A stretch of 64,000 bases of DNA from Paludibacterium purpuratum (GCF_004363805.1 NZ_SNZP01000002.1:186001-250000); one strand, 5' to 3'; positions 9,644 to 19,869 are shown, counted from the stretch's first letter. Notes: generated by a model from the sequence alone, not told the origin. Numbers and translations: made by a program.

Positions 9644-10080
9644 CAGCGCTCCTGCCCGGCTCCATGCTTGCCCAGGCACTCAGGGCATTCGCCATACATA
9701 TACAGCGCGTGCTCCATGATGCGGAAGCCATGCTCGCCGGCGATCCGATCCTGCAGCGCCTCGATTTCAGGGTCGAAGAACTCGACCACACGGCCGCATT
9801 GCACGCATACCATGTGATCGTGGTGGCCGCCCTGGTTCAATTCGTATACCGCCTTGCCGGTTTCGAAATGGTGGCGCACCAGGATGCCGGCCTGTTCGAA
9901 CTGGGTCAGCACGCGATAAATGGTGGCCAGGCCGATGTCGATATTTTCCGCCAACAAACGGCGATACACATCTTCCGCCGACATGTGGCGCAATCCGGTG
10001 GTCTCGAACAGATCCAGGATTTTCAGCCTGGGCCCGGTGGCTTTCAGCCCGATATCTTTGAGGTGACTGGCTTTGCTCAT
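9643..10080 (-). CDS. fur: Ferric uptake regulator Fur
   Basis: A 145-residue metal-responsive repressor of iron uptake genes. The winged-helix DNA-binding domain is at the N terminus ([30 protein letters not shown]). The C-terminal dimerisation and metal domain has [16 protein letters not shown] and a CPEC pair. The start at 10080 ([16 protein letters not shown]) matches usual Fur N termini. An ATG six codons upstream is in frame and neither has a strong Shine-Dalgarno sequence, so the start is not fully settled. It diverges from bamE, a conserved arrangement, and overlaps aat. Confidence 0.95.
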   Translation of the reverse strand: MSKASHLKDIGLKATGPRLKILDLFETTGLRHMSAEDVYRRLLAENIDIGLATIYRVLTQFEQAGILVRHHFETGKAVYELNQGGHHDHMVCVQCGRVVEFFDPEIEALQDRIAGEHGFRIMEHALYMYGECPECLGKHGAGQER

Positions 10081-10177
10081 CGTGATATAAAGTGGCATCA
10101 GATTTGGGCCATCATAATGCCTTTTGGCTGGTTTGCCTAATTCATCCCGAATTTTTCGCTACTCGTTGTGGAGTCTC

Positions 10178-11364
<1,187 letters not shown>

Positions 11365-11377
11365 GCCGAGCTGTCAG

Positions 11378-12355
11378 ATGCGCCTGTTCACGCTGGTTCT
11401 GCTACTGTCCGTCGCCATTGCGCTAACGGCAGGCGCCGCACTCGTCCTCGCCCCAGGCAGTCACCCGAGCGTCGGCTTGGCGCTGTTCGTTTCCCCAACC
11501 GAGGTGGAACGTCAACTCCTGTGGCAACTGCGCCTACCGCGCCAGGTTCTGTCTTTCTTCGCCGGCGCACTCTTGGCCTCAGCCGGCGGCGCCATCCAGG
11601 CTCGCTTCAGAAACTCCCTGGCCGAGCCGGGTCTGATCGGCATCAGCGGCGGCGCCGCGCTCTCCGCGGCGCTGGCACTGCAGTTCGGCCTGCCGGTTAC
11701 CTGGGTGTCGCTGCTCGCCTTCGCCGGCGGTCTGGGCGCATTGGGCCTCACCTGCCTGATCAGCCGGCAGTCGGTCGACAACGATCGACTGATTCTCGCC
11801 GGCATCGCCGTCAATGCCATTTTCGGCAGCCTACTGACCTTACTGATCACAACCCTGCCCGATGGGTCGCTACGCACTATCACATTCTGGTTGATGGGCA
11901 GCTTCGCCAACGCCGACTGGCCGCAAGCGCGGTTGTTCCTGCTTGCGGCCCCTTGGCTTGTCTGGTTGCTGTTTCGCGAGTGGCGCCTGCTCAACCTCCT
12001 GCAGTTGGGGCCGGAGACGGCGTTCCACCAGGGCTTCGATCCGCGCCGCGGCGGCGCACGTGTGGTACTGTTCGCGGCCATGGCCGTCGCACTGGTGGTT
12101 TCCCACTGCGGCATGGTCGGCTTCATTGGCCTGATGGCACCCCATCTGGCGCGCCAACTGGTCGGTAGCCACGCGCGCCGCCTACAGATCGCCGCGCCAC
12201 TGATCGGCGGCTGGTTGGCCCTACTGGCCGACTGGCTGGCCCAAAGCCTGCTGTACCCGGCAGAGCTGCCAGTCGGCGTCATCACCAGCCTCGCCGGCGC
12301 CCCCTTCTTCCTGTGGCTGCTGCGACAAAGCGGTCGACGGAGTCGTCATGCTTGA
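11378..12355 (+). CDS. FecCD/BtuC-family ABC transporter permease
   Basis: A 325-residue inner-membrane permease of the iron-siderophore/heme/B12 importer family, with about ten hydrophobic segments. Family motifs are RLPRQVLSFFAGALLASAGGAIQ, NSLAEPGLIGISGGA and the ATPase-coupling region GFIGLMAPHLARQLVG. Substrate specificity cannot be read from the sequence. The ATG at 11378 follows dapB by 13 bases, and its end overlaps the ATPase gene by 8 bases. No periplasmic binding protein or TonB-dependent receptor is adjacent, so these must come from elsewhere. No clear Fur box is visible. Confidence 0.9.
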   Translation: MRLFTLVLLLSVAIALTAGAALVLAPGSHPSVGLALFVSPTEVERQLLWQLRLPRQVLSFFAGALLASAGGAIQARFRNSLAEPGLIGISGGAALSAALALQFGLPVTWVSLLAFAGGLGALGLTCLISRQSVDNDRLILAGIAVNAIFGSLLTLLITTLPDGSLRTITFWLMGSFANADWPQARLFLLAAPWLVWLLFREWRLLNLLQLGPETAFHQGFDPRRGGARVVLFAAMAVALVVSHCGMVGFIGLMAPHLARQLVGSHARRLQIAAPLIGGWLALLADWLAQSLLYPAELPVGVITSLAGAPFFLWLLRQSGRRSRHA

Positions 12356-13130
12356 GGCCAGCCACCTGACGCTTCGGCACGATGGGCTCACCTTGCTCGA
12401 CGACCTGTCGCTCACGGCCGCCTGTGGCGAACTCACCCTGATCATCGGGCCGAACGGTGCCGGCAAAAGCACACTGCTATCCCTGCTGTCCGGCCTGAGG
12501 ATGCCGGCGAGCGGCCAAATCCGGCTATGCGGCCACGACCCGTATCGGCTGGGCGCCAGGGAGTTGGCGCGCCTGCGCGCCGTCGTCGAACAGGCACCCG
12601 GTTGGCAGCCGGGGTTCAGCGCGGCAGAGCTGGTCATGATGGGCGGCTACCTACCTGCCGGTCGCCAGGCCGATTGGCGCGATGCGATGCGGCTGATGCG
12701 CTGCGACGCACTTGCCGAGCGGCGCTTGGAAACGCTTTCAGGCGGCGAGCGCCAACGGGTTCACCTGGCACGGGCGCTACTACAACTGCTGTGCTCGGAT
12801 GCGACTCAGCGCTTGCTGCTGCTCGACGAACCGACCGCCGCACTGGATTTCGGGCTGGCGGATGCCCTCATGGCACAACTGCGCGAACTCGCGCAAACCC
12901 ATCGCATCGGTATCGTCGCGGTGGTACACGATTTGAATCTGGCCGGCCGCCATGCCGACCGGATACTACTGATGAAAAACGGCTGCGGTGCAGCCTTCGG
13001 CACACCGAGCGAGGTCATGCGCAAAGAGCGGCTGGAGGCCATCTACGGCGTCCGGCTAGCCGAGCTGATCAGCCAAGACGAACAACTGCGCGCTTTCGTT
13101 CCGCTCTCCGGAACCGACGAGCGCGATTAA
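12348..13130 (+). CDS. ABC transporter ATP-binding protein, FecE/HmuV-like
   Basis: A 260-residue ATPase partner of the upstream permease. Walker A is GPNGAGKST (about 34-42), the ABC signature is LSGGERQRV, Walker B is LLLLDEPTAALD, and the H-loop is VVHDLN. The class is iron-siderophore, heme or cobalamin import; heme-type HmuV is one possibility. The gene overlaps the permease by 8 bases. With no solute-binding protein here, the pair looks like an orphan two-gene cassette. Confidence 0.9.
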   Translation: MLEASHLTLRHDGLTLLDDLSLTAACGELTLIIGPNGAGKSTLLSLLSGLRMPASGQIRLCGHDPYRLGARELARLRAVVEQAPGWQPGFSAAELVMMGGYLPAGRQADWRDAMRLMRCDALAERRLETLSGGERQRVHLARALLQLLCSDATQRLLLLDEPTAALDFGLADALMAQLRELAQTHRIGIVAVVHDLNLAGRHADRILLMKNGCGAAFGTPSEVMRKERLEAIYGVRLAELISQDEQLRAFVPLSGTDERD

Positions 13131-13154
13131 TACCACCCAATTCGAGGATTTCAA

Positions 13155-14273
13155 TTGCGAACACGCCAACTCATCCGCTTGGGGCTGAGCCTTGGGCTTC
13201 TCCCCGTACTCGGGCAGGCCGCTTCGGTCGCAGATACAACCAAACTGATCGACCAATACGCCCGACAGTTGCAACAGGCCGGCCAGCCCGTCGGCCTCAC
13301 CGTCGTGGTGGTCGATGGCAACCAGACCTGGCAACGCTATTTGGGCGAGACCCGCTACGGCAACCGTACACCGCCGCAGCCGGACACGCTGATCCGTATC
13401 GCCTCGATCAGTAAATTGTTTACCGGCGAAGTGCTGGTGACGCTGGCTGCCGAACGCCGGCTCACTCTCGACGACCCGCTACAAAAGTATGCACCGGCCG
13501 GTGTGGTCGTGCCGCAAGGCGGCAAGGGACAGATCATCCGCCTGGTCAACCTGGCGACCCACACCAGCGGTCTGCCGCGCGAAATGCCCGGCCAGCGGCC
13601 AGCCGATGCCCCGGTCTTCTCTTGGCCGACCGAAGGGCAGCGCTGGCAATGGATGGCGAACGGGCGCCTCAATGCCGTGCCGGGCTCGCGTGCGGCCTAC
13701 TCGAACCTGGCCTTCGATTTTCTGGCCGACGCCTTGGCTCGCGCGGGCGGTAAGCCTTACCCGGTGCTGCTGCGAGAAAAGATCACCGCACCGCTGGGCA
13801 TGACCAGCACCACCTTCTCGCCGACGGCTGCGCAATGCGCTCGGTTGATGCAAGGCATCGATGCCAGCCCTTGCACCGACTCCCAACCCGCCGACGGCAG
13901 CGGCGGCATCTATTCCACGCCGCACGACATGGCACTTTGGCTGCAGTCGCAGCTGCGTGCGAAGAGCATCGTGGCGCAACGCGCCCAGCAACTGGTTTAT
14001 CGCCGCAAGGATTTGCGCGCCATCAACGGCATGGATCACGCCGGTCAGGCGGATGCTTTGGGACTCGGCTGGGTCTACATGGAAGCGCGCGACGGCCAAC
14101 CGGCCATGCTGCAGAAAACCGGCGGCGGCGGCGGATTCCTGACCTATGTCGCCATCAACCCACAGCACCGGGTCGGCGTGTTTGTCGCCATGACTCGCAG
14201 TCGCCACGTGTCGCCGCGCGGCATGATCAACCAAGCCAATAAACTGGTTGCCGCACTATCCCAACAGCATTAA
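13155..14273 (+). CDS. ampH: AmpH-like serine hydrolase (class C beta-lactamase fold; DD-carboxypeptidase/endopeptidase)
   Basis: A 372-residue periplasmic penicillin-binding-like protein, close along its length to E. coli AmpH, a peptidoglycan-remodelling DD-carboxypeptidase/endopeptidase. A signal peptide (LGLSLGLLPVLGQAA) leads. The active-site motifs are SISK (about 84-87), AAYSNLAFD and QKTGGGGG. Family signatures TRYGNRTPPQPDT, VNLATHTSGLPRE and DALGLGWVYM are present. The start is TTG at 13155, with GAGGA 6 bases upstream; no better ATG fits the signal peptide. It follows the ATPase gene by 24 bases and may share its transcript. Confidence 0.9.
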   Translation: MRTRQLIRLGLSLGLLPVLGQAASVADTTKLIDQYARQLQQAGQPVGLTVVVVDGNQTWQRYLGETRYGNRTPPQPDTLIRIASISKLFTGEVLVTLAAERRLTLDDPLQKYAPAGVVVPQGGKGQIIRLVNLATHTSGLPREMPGQRPADAPVFSWPTEGQRWQWMANGRLNAVPGSRAAYSNLAFDFLADALARAGGKPYPVLLREKITAPLGMTSTTFSPTAAQCARLMQGIDASPCTDSQPADGSGGIYSTPHDMALWLQSQLRAKSIVAQRAQQLVYRRKDLRAINGMDHAGQADALGLGWVYMEARDGQPAMLQKTGGGGGFLTYVAINPQHRVGVFVAMTRSRHVSPRGMINQANKLVAALSQQH

Positions 14274-14337
14274 ACGCCCTTATTCAGAATGCATGCCTAA
14301 CCGGGTCCTGTGCGGCCCGGTATAACGACAAGGGCGT
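14274..14337 (+). terminator. Nested stem-loops directly after ampH
   Basis: An outer 8-bp stem (ACGCCCTT at 14274-14281 with AAGGGCGT at 14330-14337) encloses a second 6-bp stem (ACCGGG/CCCGGT, 14300-14321). A GCATGC palindrome lies between. It starts one base after the ampH stop and probably ends that transcript, although no T run follows. Confidence 0.45.
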
Positions 14338-14362
14338 CATAATGAAAAAGGAACGTTAGCGG

Positions 14363-14452
14363 ATGAAAATATTCAATGTTGCTATCGCCGGCTGGCCGGC
14401 GCGACATCGCCATGGCTGCTTCTGCAGGCTGGGCACCCTGAATCTATACTGA
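14363..14452 (+). pseudogene. Internally deleted dapB relic (29 codons)
   Basis: A 90-base open frame with AAAGGA upstream. Its last 23 codons align without gaps to the last 23 codons of dapB (11296-11364), with stop codons in register. I count 51 of 69 bases identical, and the shared peptide is AGW-x-ARHRHG-x-F. Its first ten codons read MKIFNVAIAG, like a DapB N terminus (dapB here: [10 protein letters not shown]). The two parts meet at GCCGGC, which is present in both ends of dapB, as expected for an in-frame deletion by short homology. A functional small protein cannot be excluded. Confidence 0.6.
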
Positions 14453-14476
14453 CTGACCGACCTACGGGAGAGCCAC

Positions 14477-15064
14477 ATGCGCCGCTTTTACCTGCTGATC
14501 GTCAGTCTGCTCGTCATCTCGTCAAGCCAGGCCGCGCTGGCCGACGAAGCTCACCAACCACGCTGCGATGCACGGCAGCTGGACATTCGCCTATTGGCCG
14601 TACAAACCCCGGGCATGATGCATGAACGCTGGCTGTTCGGGGTCATCAATCGCGGCAAGCATCCTTGCTACCTGGCGGCGCAAGCGCCCTGGCTATCGGG
14701 CGAAGGCGCGGACGGCGTCGGTGGCTTCGCCGTGGCGCACCTAAAGCGGACCGATTGGCAGGCACTGCCGGCCAATGGAAATCGGCCGCTGATGGCGGCC
14801 GATAGAATTGTCTGGTTTTCGGTGGATCTGACGCATGCCGAAGCGCCCGACTTCGACCGCTTGCACATTCGCTTAGCGGGGCTGGGCCAGCGCACCTTCA
14901 CGCTGCCGATGTCCGGCAATCGCAGTGAAATCCGGCGCATCTCGCCATTGGAGCAAGATGTCAGCCGCTGGCTCGGCGGCGTCGATAGCGTTTGCAGCGG
15001 CGATGCCGGTTGGCATGGCGCCAACTGGGCGGTCAATTTGAACCACACCGTCCACTGCGACTAG
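14477..15064 (+). CDS. Secreted protein of unknown function (DUF4232-like)
   Basis: A 195-residue protein with a clear signal peptide (FYLLIVSLLVISSSQAALA), so probably periplasmic. The mature part begins with Cys-containing PRCDARQLDIRLL, then LFGVINRGKHPCYLAAQAPWL, which resembles the DUF4232 pattern of paired cysteines and a conserved Asn-Arg. Four or five cysteines suggest disulfides. No enzyme motif is visible. RBS GGGAG lies before the ATG. It is convergent with spoVR across only 9 bases and sits just after the dapB relic. I cannot assign a function. Confidence 0.72.
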   Translation: MRRFYLLIVSLLVISSSQAALADEAHQPRCDARQLDIRLLAVQTPGMMHERWLFGVINRGKHPCYLAAQAPWLSGEGADGVGGFAVAHLKRTDWQALPANGNRPLMAADRIVWFSVDLTHAEAPDFDRLHIRLAGLGQRTFTLPMSGNRSEIRRISPLEQDVSRWLGGVDSVCSGDAGWHGANWAVNLNHTVHCD

Positions 15065-15073
15065 TGCCATGCC

Positions 15074-16591
15074 TCAGGCGATCTGAAACTCCTGCGGCAA
15101 CGCCTTGGCTTCGAAGGTCTGGCAGACATGCCCCCCTTCGTCCACGCTCTCCAGCCGAACGTCGAAGCCCCACAGTCGCGCCACGTGCTTTAACACCTCC
15201 TCGGTGCTGCTTTCTTCCAGAGGGCGGCGCTGATACATGCTGTGGCGCAGGGTCAAACTGCGGTCGCCACGCACGTTGACCGACCAGACCTGGATGTTCG
15301 GTTCGCGCGAGCCCAGGTTGTACTGCTCGGACAACTTCTGCCGCACGGCTTGGTACCCCTCCTCGTCGTGGATCGAAGTGATTTCCAGCTTATCGTCCAG
15401 ATCGTTGTCGCGAATGCTGAACAAGCGGAAATTACGGATCAAGTTCGGCGACATGTACTGCGAGATGAAGCTCTCGTCCTTGAAATTGCGCATGGCGAAG
15501 TCCAGCACCTCGCGCCAATCGTGGCCGGCGATATCCGGAAACCAGGCGCGATCCTCGTCGGAGGGCTGTTCGCAGATACGGCGGATATCCTGGAACATGG
15601 CAAAGCCGAGCGCATAGGGGTTGATGCCGCGGTACCACTTGGCGGTGACCGGCGGCTGGTAGATCACGTTGGTGTGCGATTGCAAGAACTCCAGCATCGC
15701 GCCATCGGTGACCAATCCCTTGTCGAACAGCCGATTCATGATGGTGTAGTGCCAAAACGTCGCCCACCCCTCGTTCATCACCTGGGTCTGACGTTGCGGA
15801 TAGAAGTACTGCGCCACCTTGCGCACGATGCGCACGATTTCACGCTGCCACGGCTCCAACAACGGAGCCGATTTCTCGATGAAATACAGCAGGTTTTCCT
15901 GCGGCTCGACCGGGAACCGTTGACTCGCCTTGTCGCTGTCGTCGCGGTCGCGGCGCGGAATCGTGCGCCACAGGTCGTTGACCTGCATCTGCAGGTAATG
16001 CTCGCGTTCCTCCTGGCGCGCCTGCTCCTTGGCCAGCGAAAGCTTCTGAGGACGCTTGTAACGGTCGACGCCATAGCTCATCAGCGCATGGCACGAGTCG
16101 AGCAGACTCTCCACGGCATCGATACCGTAGCGCTCTTCGCAGCGGGCGATATAGCTCTTGGCGAAGACCAGGTAGTCGACGATGGCCGAGGCATCGGTCC
16201 AGGTTTTGAACAGGTAGTTGCACTTGAAGAACGAATTGTGGCCATAGGCGGCATGGGCGATCACCAGCGCCTGCATGGTCATCGAATTCTCTTCCATCAA
16301 GTAGGCGATGCAGGGATTCGAATTGATGACAATCTCGTAGGCGAGCCCCATCTGGCCGCGTTTGTAGCTTTTCTCGGTCGACACGAAGTGCTTGCCGAAC
16401 GACCAGTGATGGTAATTGACCGGCATGCCCACCGACGAGTAGGCATCCATCATCTGCTCGGCGGTGATGACTTCCAACTGAACCGGATAGACATCCAGGC
16501 CGAATTCGCCCACGGCGATGGCGCGAATCTCGCGGTCGTATTCGTCAATCAGATCGAAGGTCCACTCTGAGCCAGTTGAAATCGGCGTCAT
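15074..16591 (-). CDS. spoVR: SpoVR family protein (YcgB-like)
   Basis: A 505-residue SpoVR/YcgB protein. Family stretches are MPVNYHHWSFGKHF, GLAYEIVINSNPCIAYLMEEN, AHAAYGHNSFFKCNYLF and MNEGWATFWHYTIMNRL, with several conserved His and Glu. The biochemical activity is unknown. In non-sporulating proteobacteria it accompanies PrkA/YeaG and YeaH and is linked to stress and stationary-phase physiology. It is the last gene of the prkA-yeaH-spoVR run, 12 bases after yeaH. Confidence 0.94.
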   Translation of the reverse strand: MTPISTGSEWTFDLIDEYDREIRAIAVGEFGLDVYPVQLEVITAEQMMDAYSSVGMPVNYHHWSFGKHFVSTEKSYKRGQMGLAYEIVINSNPCIAYLMEENSMTMQALVIAHAAYGHNSFFKCNYLFKTWTDASAIVDYLVFAKSYIARCEERYGIDAVESLLDSCHALMSYGVDRYKRPQKLSLAKEQARQEEREHYLQMQVNDLWRTIPRRDRDDSDKASQRFPVEPQENLLYFIEKSAPLLEPWQREIVRIVRKVAQYFYPQRQTQVMNEGWATFWHYTIMNRLFDKGLVTDGAMLEFLQSHTNVIYQPPVTAKWYRGINPYALGFAMFQDIRRICEQPSDEDRAWFPDIAGHDWREVLDFAMRNFKDESFISQYMSPNLIRNFRLFSIRDNDLDDKLEITSIHDEEGYQAVRQKLSEQYNLGSREPNIQVWSVNVRGDRSLTLRHSMYQRRPLEESSTEEVLKHVARLWGFDVRLESVDEGGHVCQTFEAKALPQEFQIA

Positions 16592-16603
16592 GGCGCATCT
16601 CCT

Positions 16604-17875
16604 TCAGTGAGTGGCGGGTTGGCGCTTGAACAACTCGCGGAATACCGGATAGATATCCGCCGCGGTGTTGATCTTCTGCATGGCGAAGTGGCGGTTGCGC
16701 TCCTTGACGTTCAGGTATTCATACCACAGGTTCTGCGGCTCGCCGTCGGTGATCTCGATATAGGCGTAATACTGGCAATACGGCAACAGTTGCTCTTCCA
16801 GAATGCGCGCGCAATTGGCCGAATCGCTGTCCCAGTTGTCGCCGTCCGAAGCCTGTGCGGCGTAGATATTCCAATCGCTGGTCGAATAGCGTTTCTGAAT
16901 CACCTCGCGCATCAGATTGAGCGCCGAAGACACCACGGTACCGCCCGACTCGCGCGAGTGGAAAAAGTCGTGCTCGTCGACCTCGACCGCACTGGTGTGG
17001 TGGCGGATGAACACCACCTCGATCTTTTCGTAATTGCGCTGCAGGAACATGTACAACAGGATGAAGAAGCGCTTGGCCATATCCTTCTTGGCCTCGTCCA
17101 TGGAGCCCGACACATCCATCAGGCAGAACATCACCGCCTGGCTGGTCGGCGTCGGCAGCTTGACCCGGTTGTTGTAACGCAGATCGAACGGATCGATGAA
17201 TGGAATGCTGGCCAGCCGCTCGCGTAGCGAATGGATCTTCGCGCGCCGTTCGCGCACCTCGACCGTCGCATCGTCGTCGGATTCGATCAGCGCATCGAGC
17301 TCTTCCTCTGCGTCGTTGAGCTGCGACAATGTCGGCGCCGCCATCGCCACACGCCGCGCCAGCGCACCGCGCAGAGAACGCACGATGCTGATGTTGGTCG
17401 GCGTGCCGTCGTTGGTATAGCCGGCGCGCACCGACTTGAGTTCTTCGATCCCCATGAGTTGGGTCTTGATCAGGTTCGGCAGCGCCAAGTCGTCGAAGAA
17501 CACATTCATGAACTCCTCGTGCGACAGCTCGAAGGCAAAATCGTCCTCGCCGGAACCATCCTTGCTGGCACGACCGCCTCCGCCGCCCGCGCCGCCGCCT
17601 TGCGGCCGATCGATGCGGTCGCCGCGGATATAGTCTTCGTTGCCCGGGTGCACGTTCTCCCACACCCCTCCCTGGCCGTGGTGGAACTGGGGCTCGGAGA
17701 TGTCCTTTACCGGAATCGACACCTTCTCGCCGCTATCGATATCGGTAATGCTGCGCCCCTTGATGGCGCGCGACACGGCCTCCTTGATTTGCGCCTTGAA
17801 ACGGCGCAGGAATCGCTCGCGGTTGACCGCGGACTTGTTCTTGCCGTTGAGACGACGATCGATGAGATGAGCCAT
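16604..17875 (-). CDS. yeaH: YeaH/YhbH family protein (DUF444)
   Basis: A 423-residue DUF444 protein. The N terminus is [20 protein letters not shown] Gly-rich linker with GGGAGGGGG occurs near residues 85-95. The C-terminal half is von Willebrand A-like, with a MIDAS-type motif in [20 protein letters not shown]. It is the usual partner of the PrkA kinase. The ATG at 17875 has GAGG 6 bases upstream, and the extra nine codons of the longer frame have no such support. It lies 65 bases after prkA. Confidence 0.93.
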   Translation of the reverse strand: MAHLIDRRLNGKNKSAVNRERFLRRFKAQIKEAVSRAIKGRSITDIDSGEKVSIPVKDISEPQFHHGQGGVWENVHPGNEDYIRGDRIDRPQGGGAGGGGGRASKDGSGEDDFAFELSHEEFMNVFFDDLALPNLIKTQLMGIEELKSVRAGYTNDGTPTNISIVRSLRGALARRVAMAAPTLSQLNDAEEELDALIESDDDATVEVRERRAKIHSLRERLASIPFIDPFDLRYNNRVKLPTPTSQAVMFCLMDVSGSMDEAKKDMAKRFFILLYMFLQRNYEKIEVVFIRHHTSAVEVDEHDFFHSRESGGTVVSSALNLMREVIQKRYSTSDWNIYAAQASDGDNWDSDSANCARILEEQLLPYCQYYAYIEITDGEPQNLWYEYLNVKERNRHFAMQKINTAADIYPVFRELFKRQPATH

Positions 17876-17940
17876 GGCGACCTCGCTTGGGGCGCCCGCC
17901 ACGGGCGCCCCGCTTCAGGGTGGTGGGAGCCGTTGTGCCT

Positions 17941-19869
17941 TCATGAGGACTTGCGCACGCGCAAATACCATTCGCACAACAGCCGCACCTGCTTGGCGGT
18001 ATACCCCTTCTCGACCATGCGATTGACAAAATCCTCGTGCTTCTTGGCGTCCTCGGCACTGGCCTTGGCGTTGAACGAAATGACCGGCAAGAGCTCCTCG
18101 GTGTTGGAGAACATCTTCTTCTCGATCACCGTGCGCAGTTTCTCGTAACTGGTCCAAGTCGGATTTTTGCCGCCATTGCTCGCCCGGGCACGCAACACGA
18201 AGTTGACGATCTCGTTGCGGAAATCCTTCGGATTGGAAATCCCCGCCGGCTTCTCGATCTTTTCCAGTTCGGCATTGAGCGAGTTTCGATCGAAAATTTC
18301 GCCGGTATCCTGGTCGCGATATTCCTGATCCTGAATCCAGTAGTCGGCGAAGGTCACATAACGGTCGAAGATGTTCTGCCCATACTCCGAATAGCTTTCC
18401 AGGTACGCGGTCTGAATCTCCTTGCCGATGAACTCGACGTATTTCGGCGCCATGTACTCCTTGATGAACGACATGTAGCGCTGCTCGGTCTCGGCCGGGA
18501 ACTGCTCGCGTTCGACCTGCTGCTCCAGCACGTACAGCAAGTGCACCGGATTGGCCGCCACTTCGGAATGATCGAAGTTGAACACCTTGGACAGAATCTT
18601 GTAGGCGAAGCGCGTCGACAGCCCGCTCATGCCCTCGTCCACGCCGGCGAAATCCCGGTACTCCTGCAACGACTTGGCCTTCGGATCGGTGTCTTTCAGA
18701 TTATCGCCGTCATACACCTGCATCTTGCTGTAGATGCTGGAATTCTCCGGCTCTTTCAATCTCGAGAGCACCGCGAACTGCGCCATCATCTTCAGCGTGC
18801 CCGGGGCGCACGGCGCGCGGCCCAGCGACGAATTGACGATCAATTTGTCGTAAATGCGGATCTCGTCCTTCACGCGCAGGCAGTAAGGCACCTTGACGAT
18901 GTAAATCCGGTCGAGGAAAGCCTCGTTGTTCTTGTTGTTGCGGAACTGTTTCCATTCGGACTCGTTCGAGTGCGCGAGGATGATGCCGTCGAATGGAATG
19001 GCGCCGAAGCCCTCGGTGCCCTTGAAGTTGCCTTCCTGCGTCGCGGTCAAGAGCGGATGCAGCACCTTGATCGGCGCCTTGAACATTTCCACGAATTCCA
19101 ACAAGCCCTGGTTGGCCAGGCACAGCCCGCCGGAGTAGCTATAGGCATCCGGGTCGTCCTGGGCATATTTCTCCAACTTGCGGATATCCACTTTGCCGAC
19201 CAGCGACGAGATGTCCTGGTTGTTCTCGTCGCCGGGCTCGGTCTTGGCCACCGCGATCTGGCGCAGCACCGACGGATAGCGTTTGACCACGCGGAACTGG
19301 CCGATGTCGCCGTTGAACTCATGCAGCCGCTTGACCGCCCACGGGCTGGGAATCGGTTTCAGATAACGGCGCGGGATATCGTACTGTTCCTCCAGAATCG
19401 GGCCGTCCTCATCGTAATTGAACAGACCGAGCGGCGACTCGTTGACCGGCGAGCCCTTCAGGCAATAGAACGGCACCAGTTCGGTCAGCTCCTTCAGCTT
19501 TTCCGCGATCGACGATTTGCCGCCGCCCACCGGTCCCAGTAGATAGAGGATCTGTTTCTTTTCTTCCAGCCCCTGCGCGGCATGGCGGAAATAGGCCACC
19601 ACTTGCTCGATGACCTCTTCCATACCGTAAAAATCGCGGAAGGCCGGATAGACCTTGATGATTTTGTTGCTGAAAATACGTGACAGGCGCGAATCGTGGC
19701 GGGTGTCGACCAGTTCGGGTTCTCCGATCGCCATCAACATGCGTTCCGAGGCCGTGGCATAGGCCGCGGGGTCACGCTTGCACAATTCGAGATATTCCTG
19801 GATGGTGAACTCTTCTTCGCGTGTCCGATCATAGCGCGTCGCGTACTGACTGAAGATATCCGGGTGCAT
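17941..19869 (-). CDS. prkA: PrkA-type serine protein kinase (YeaG)
   Basis: A 642-residue PrkA kinase with an AAA-type N-terminal module and a C-terminal kinase-like domain. Visible features are YATRYDRTREEEFTIQEYLELC, Walker A GPVGGGKSS, GSPVNESPLGLF, GGLCLANQGLLEFVEM and LAHSNESEWKQF. In E. coli YeaG responds to nutrient and acid stress and is RpoS dependent (known of the family). It heads the prkA-yeaH-spoVR operon. RBS AGGAGAG precedes the ATG. Confidence 0.95.
   Translation of the reverse strand: MHPDIFSQYATRYDRTREEEFTIQEYLELCKRDPAAYATASERMLMAIGEPELVDTRHDSRLSRIFSNKIIKVYPAFRDFYGMEEVIEQVVAYFRHAAQGLEEKKQILYLLGPVGGGKSSIAEKLKELTELVPFYCLKGSPVNESPLGLFNYDEDGPILEEQYDIPRRYLKPIPSPWAVKRLHEFNGDIGQFRVVKRYPSVLRQIAVAKTEPGDENNQDISSLVGKVDIRKLEKYAQDDPDAYSYSGGLCLANQGLLEFVEMFKAPIKVLHPLLTATQEGNFKGTEGFGAIPFDGIILAHSNESEWKQFRNNKNNEAFLDRIYIVKVPYCLRVKDEIRIYDKLIVNSSLGRAPCAPGTLKMMAQFAVLSRLKEPENSSIYSKMQVYDGDNLKDTDPKAKSLQEYRDFAGVDEGMSGLSTRFAYKILSKVFNFDHSEVAANPVHLLYVLEQQVEREQFPAETEQRYMSFIKEYMAPKYVEFIGKEIQTAYLESYSEYGQNIFDRYVTFADYWIQDQEYRDQDTGEIFDRNSLNAELEKIEKPAGISNPKDFRNEIVNFVLRARASNGGKNPTWTSYEKLRTVIEKKMFSNTEELLPVISFNAKASAEDAKKHEDFVNRMVEKGYTAKQVRLLCEWYLRVRKSS

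Noticed and set aside
10081-10177. Fur box between fur and bamE
   Set aside because: AT-rich stretches are present, but I could not find a convincing 19-bp GATAAT-type inverted repeat.
12527-13414. 295-residue plus-strand frame overlapping the ABC ATPase and ampH
   Set aside because: A shifted-frame shadow, Arg-rich and without motifs; both overlapped genes are secure.
15242-16570. 442-residue plus-strand open frame
   Set aside because: Antisense shadow of spoVR, rich in His/Arg/Gln runs typical of reverse-read GC-rich coding sequence.
18037-19542. 501-residue plus-strand open frame
   Set aside because: Antisense to prkA, with no family resemblance or ribosome binding site.
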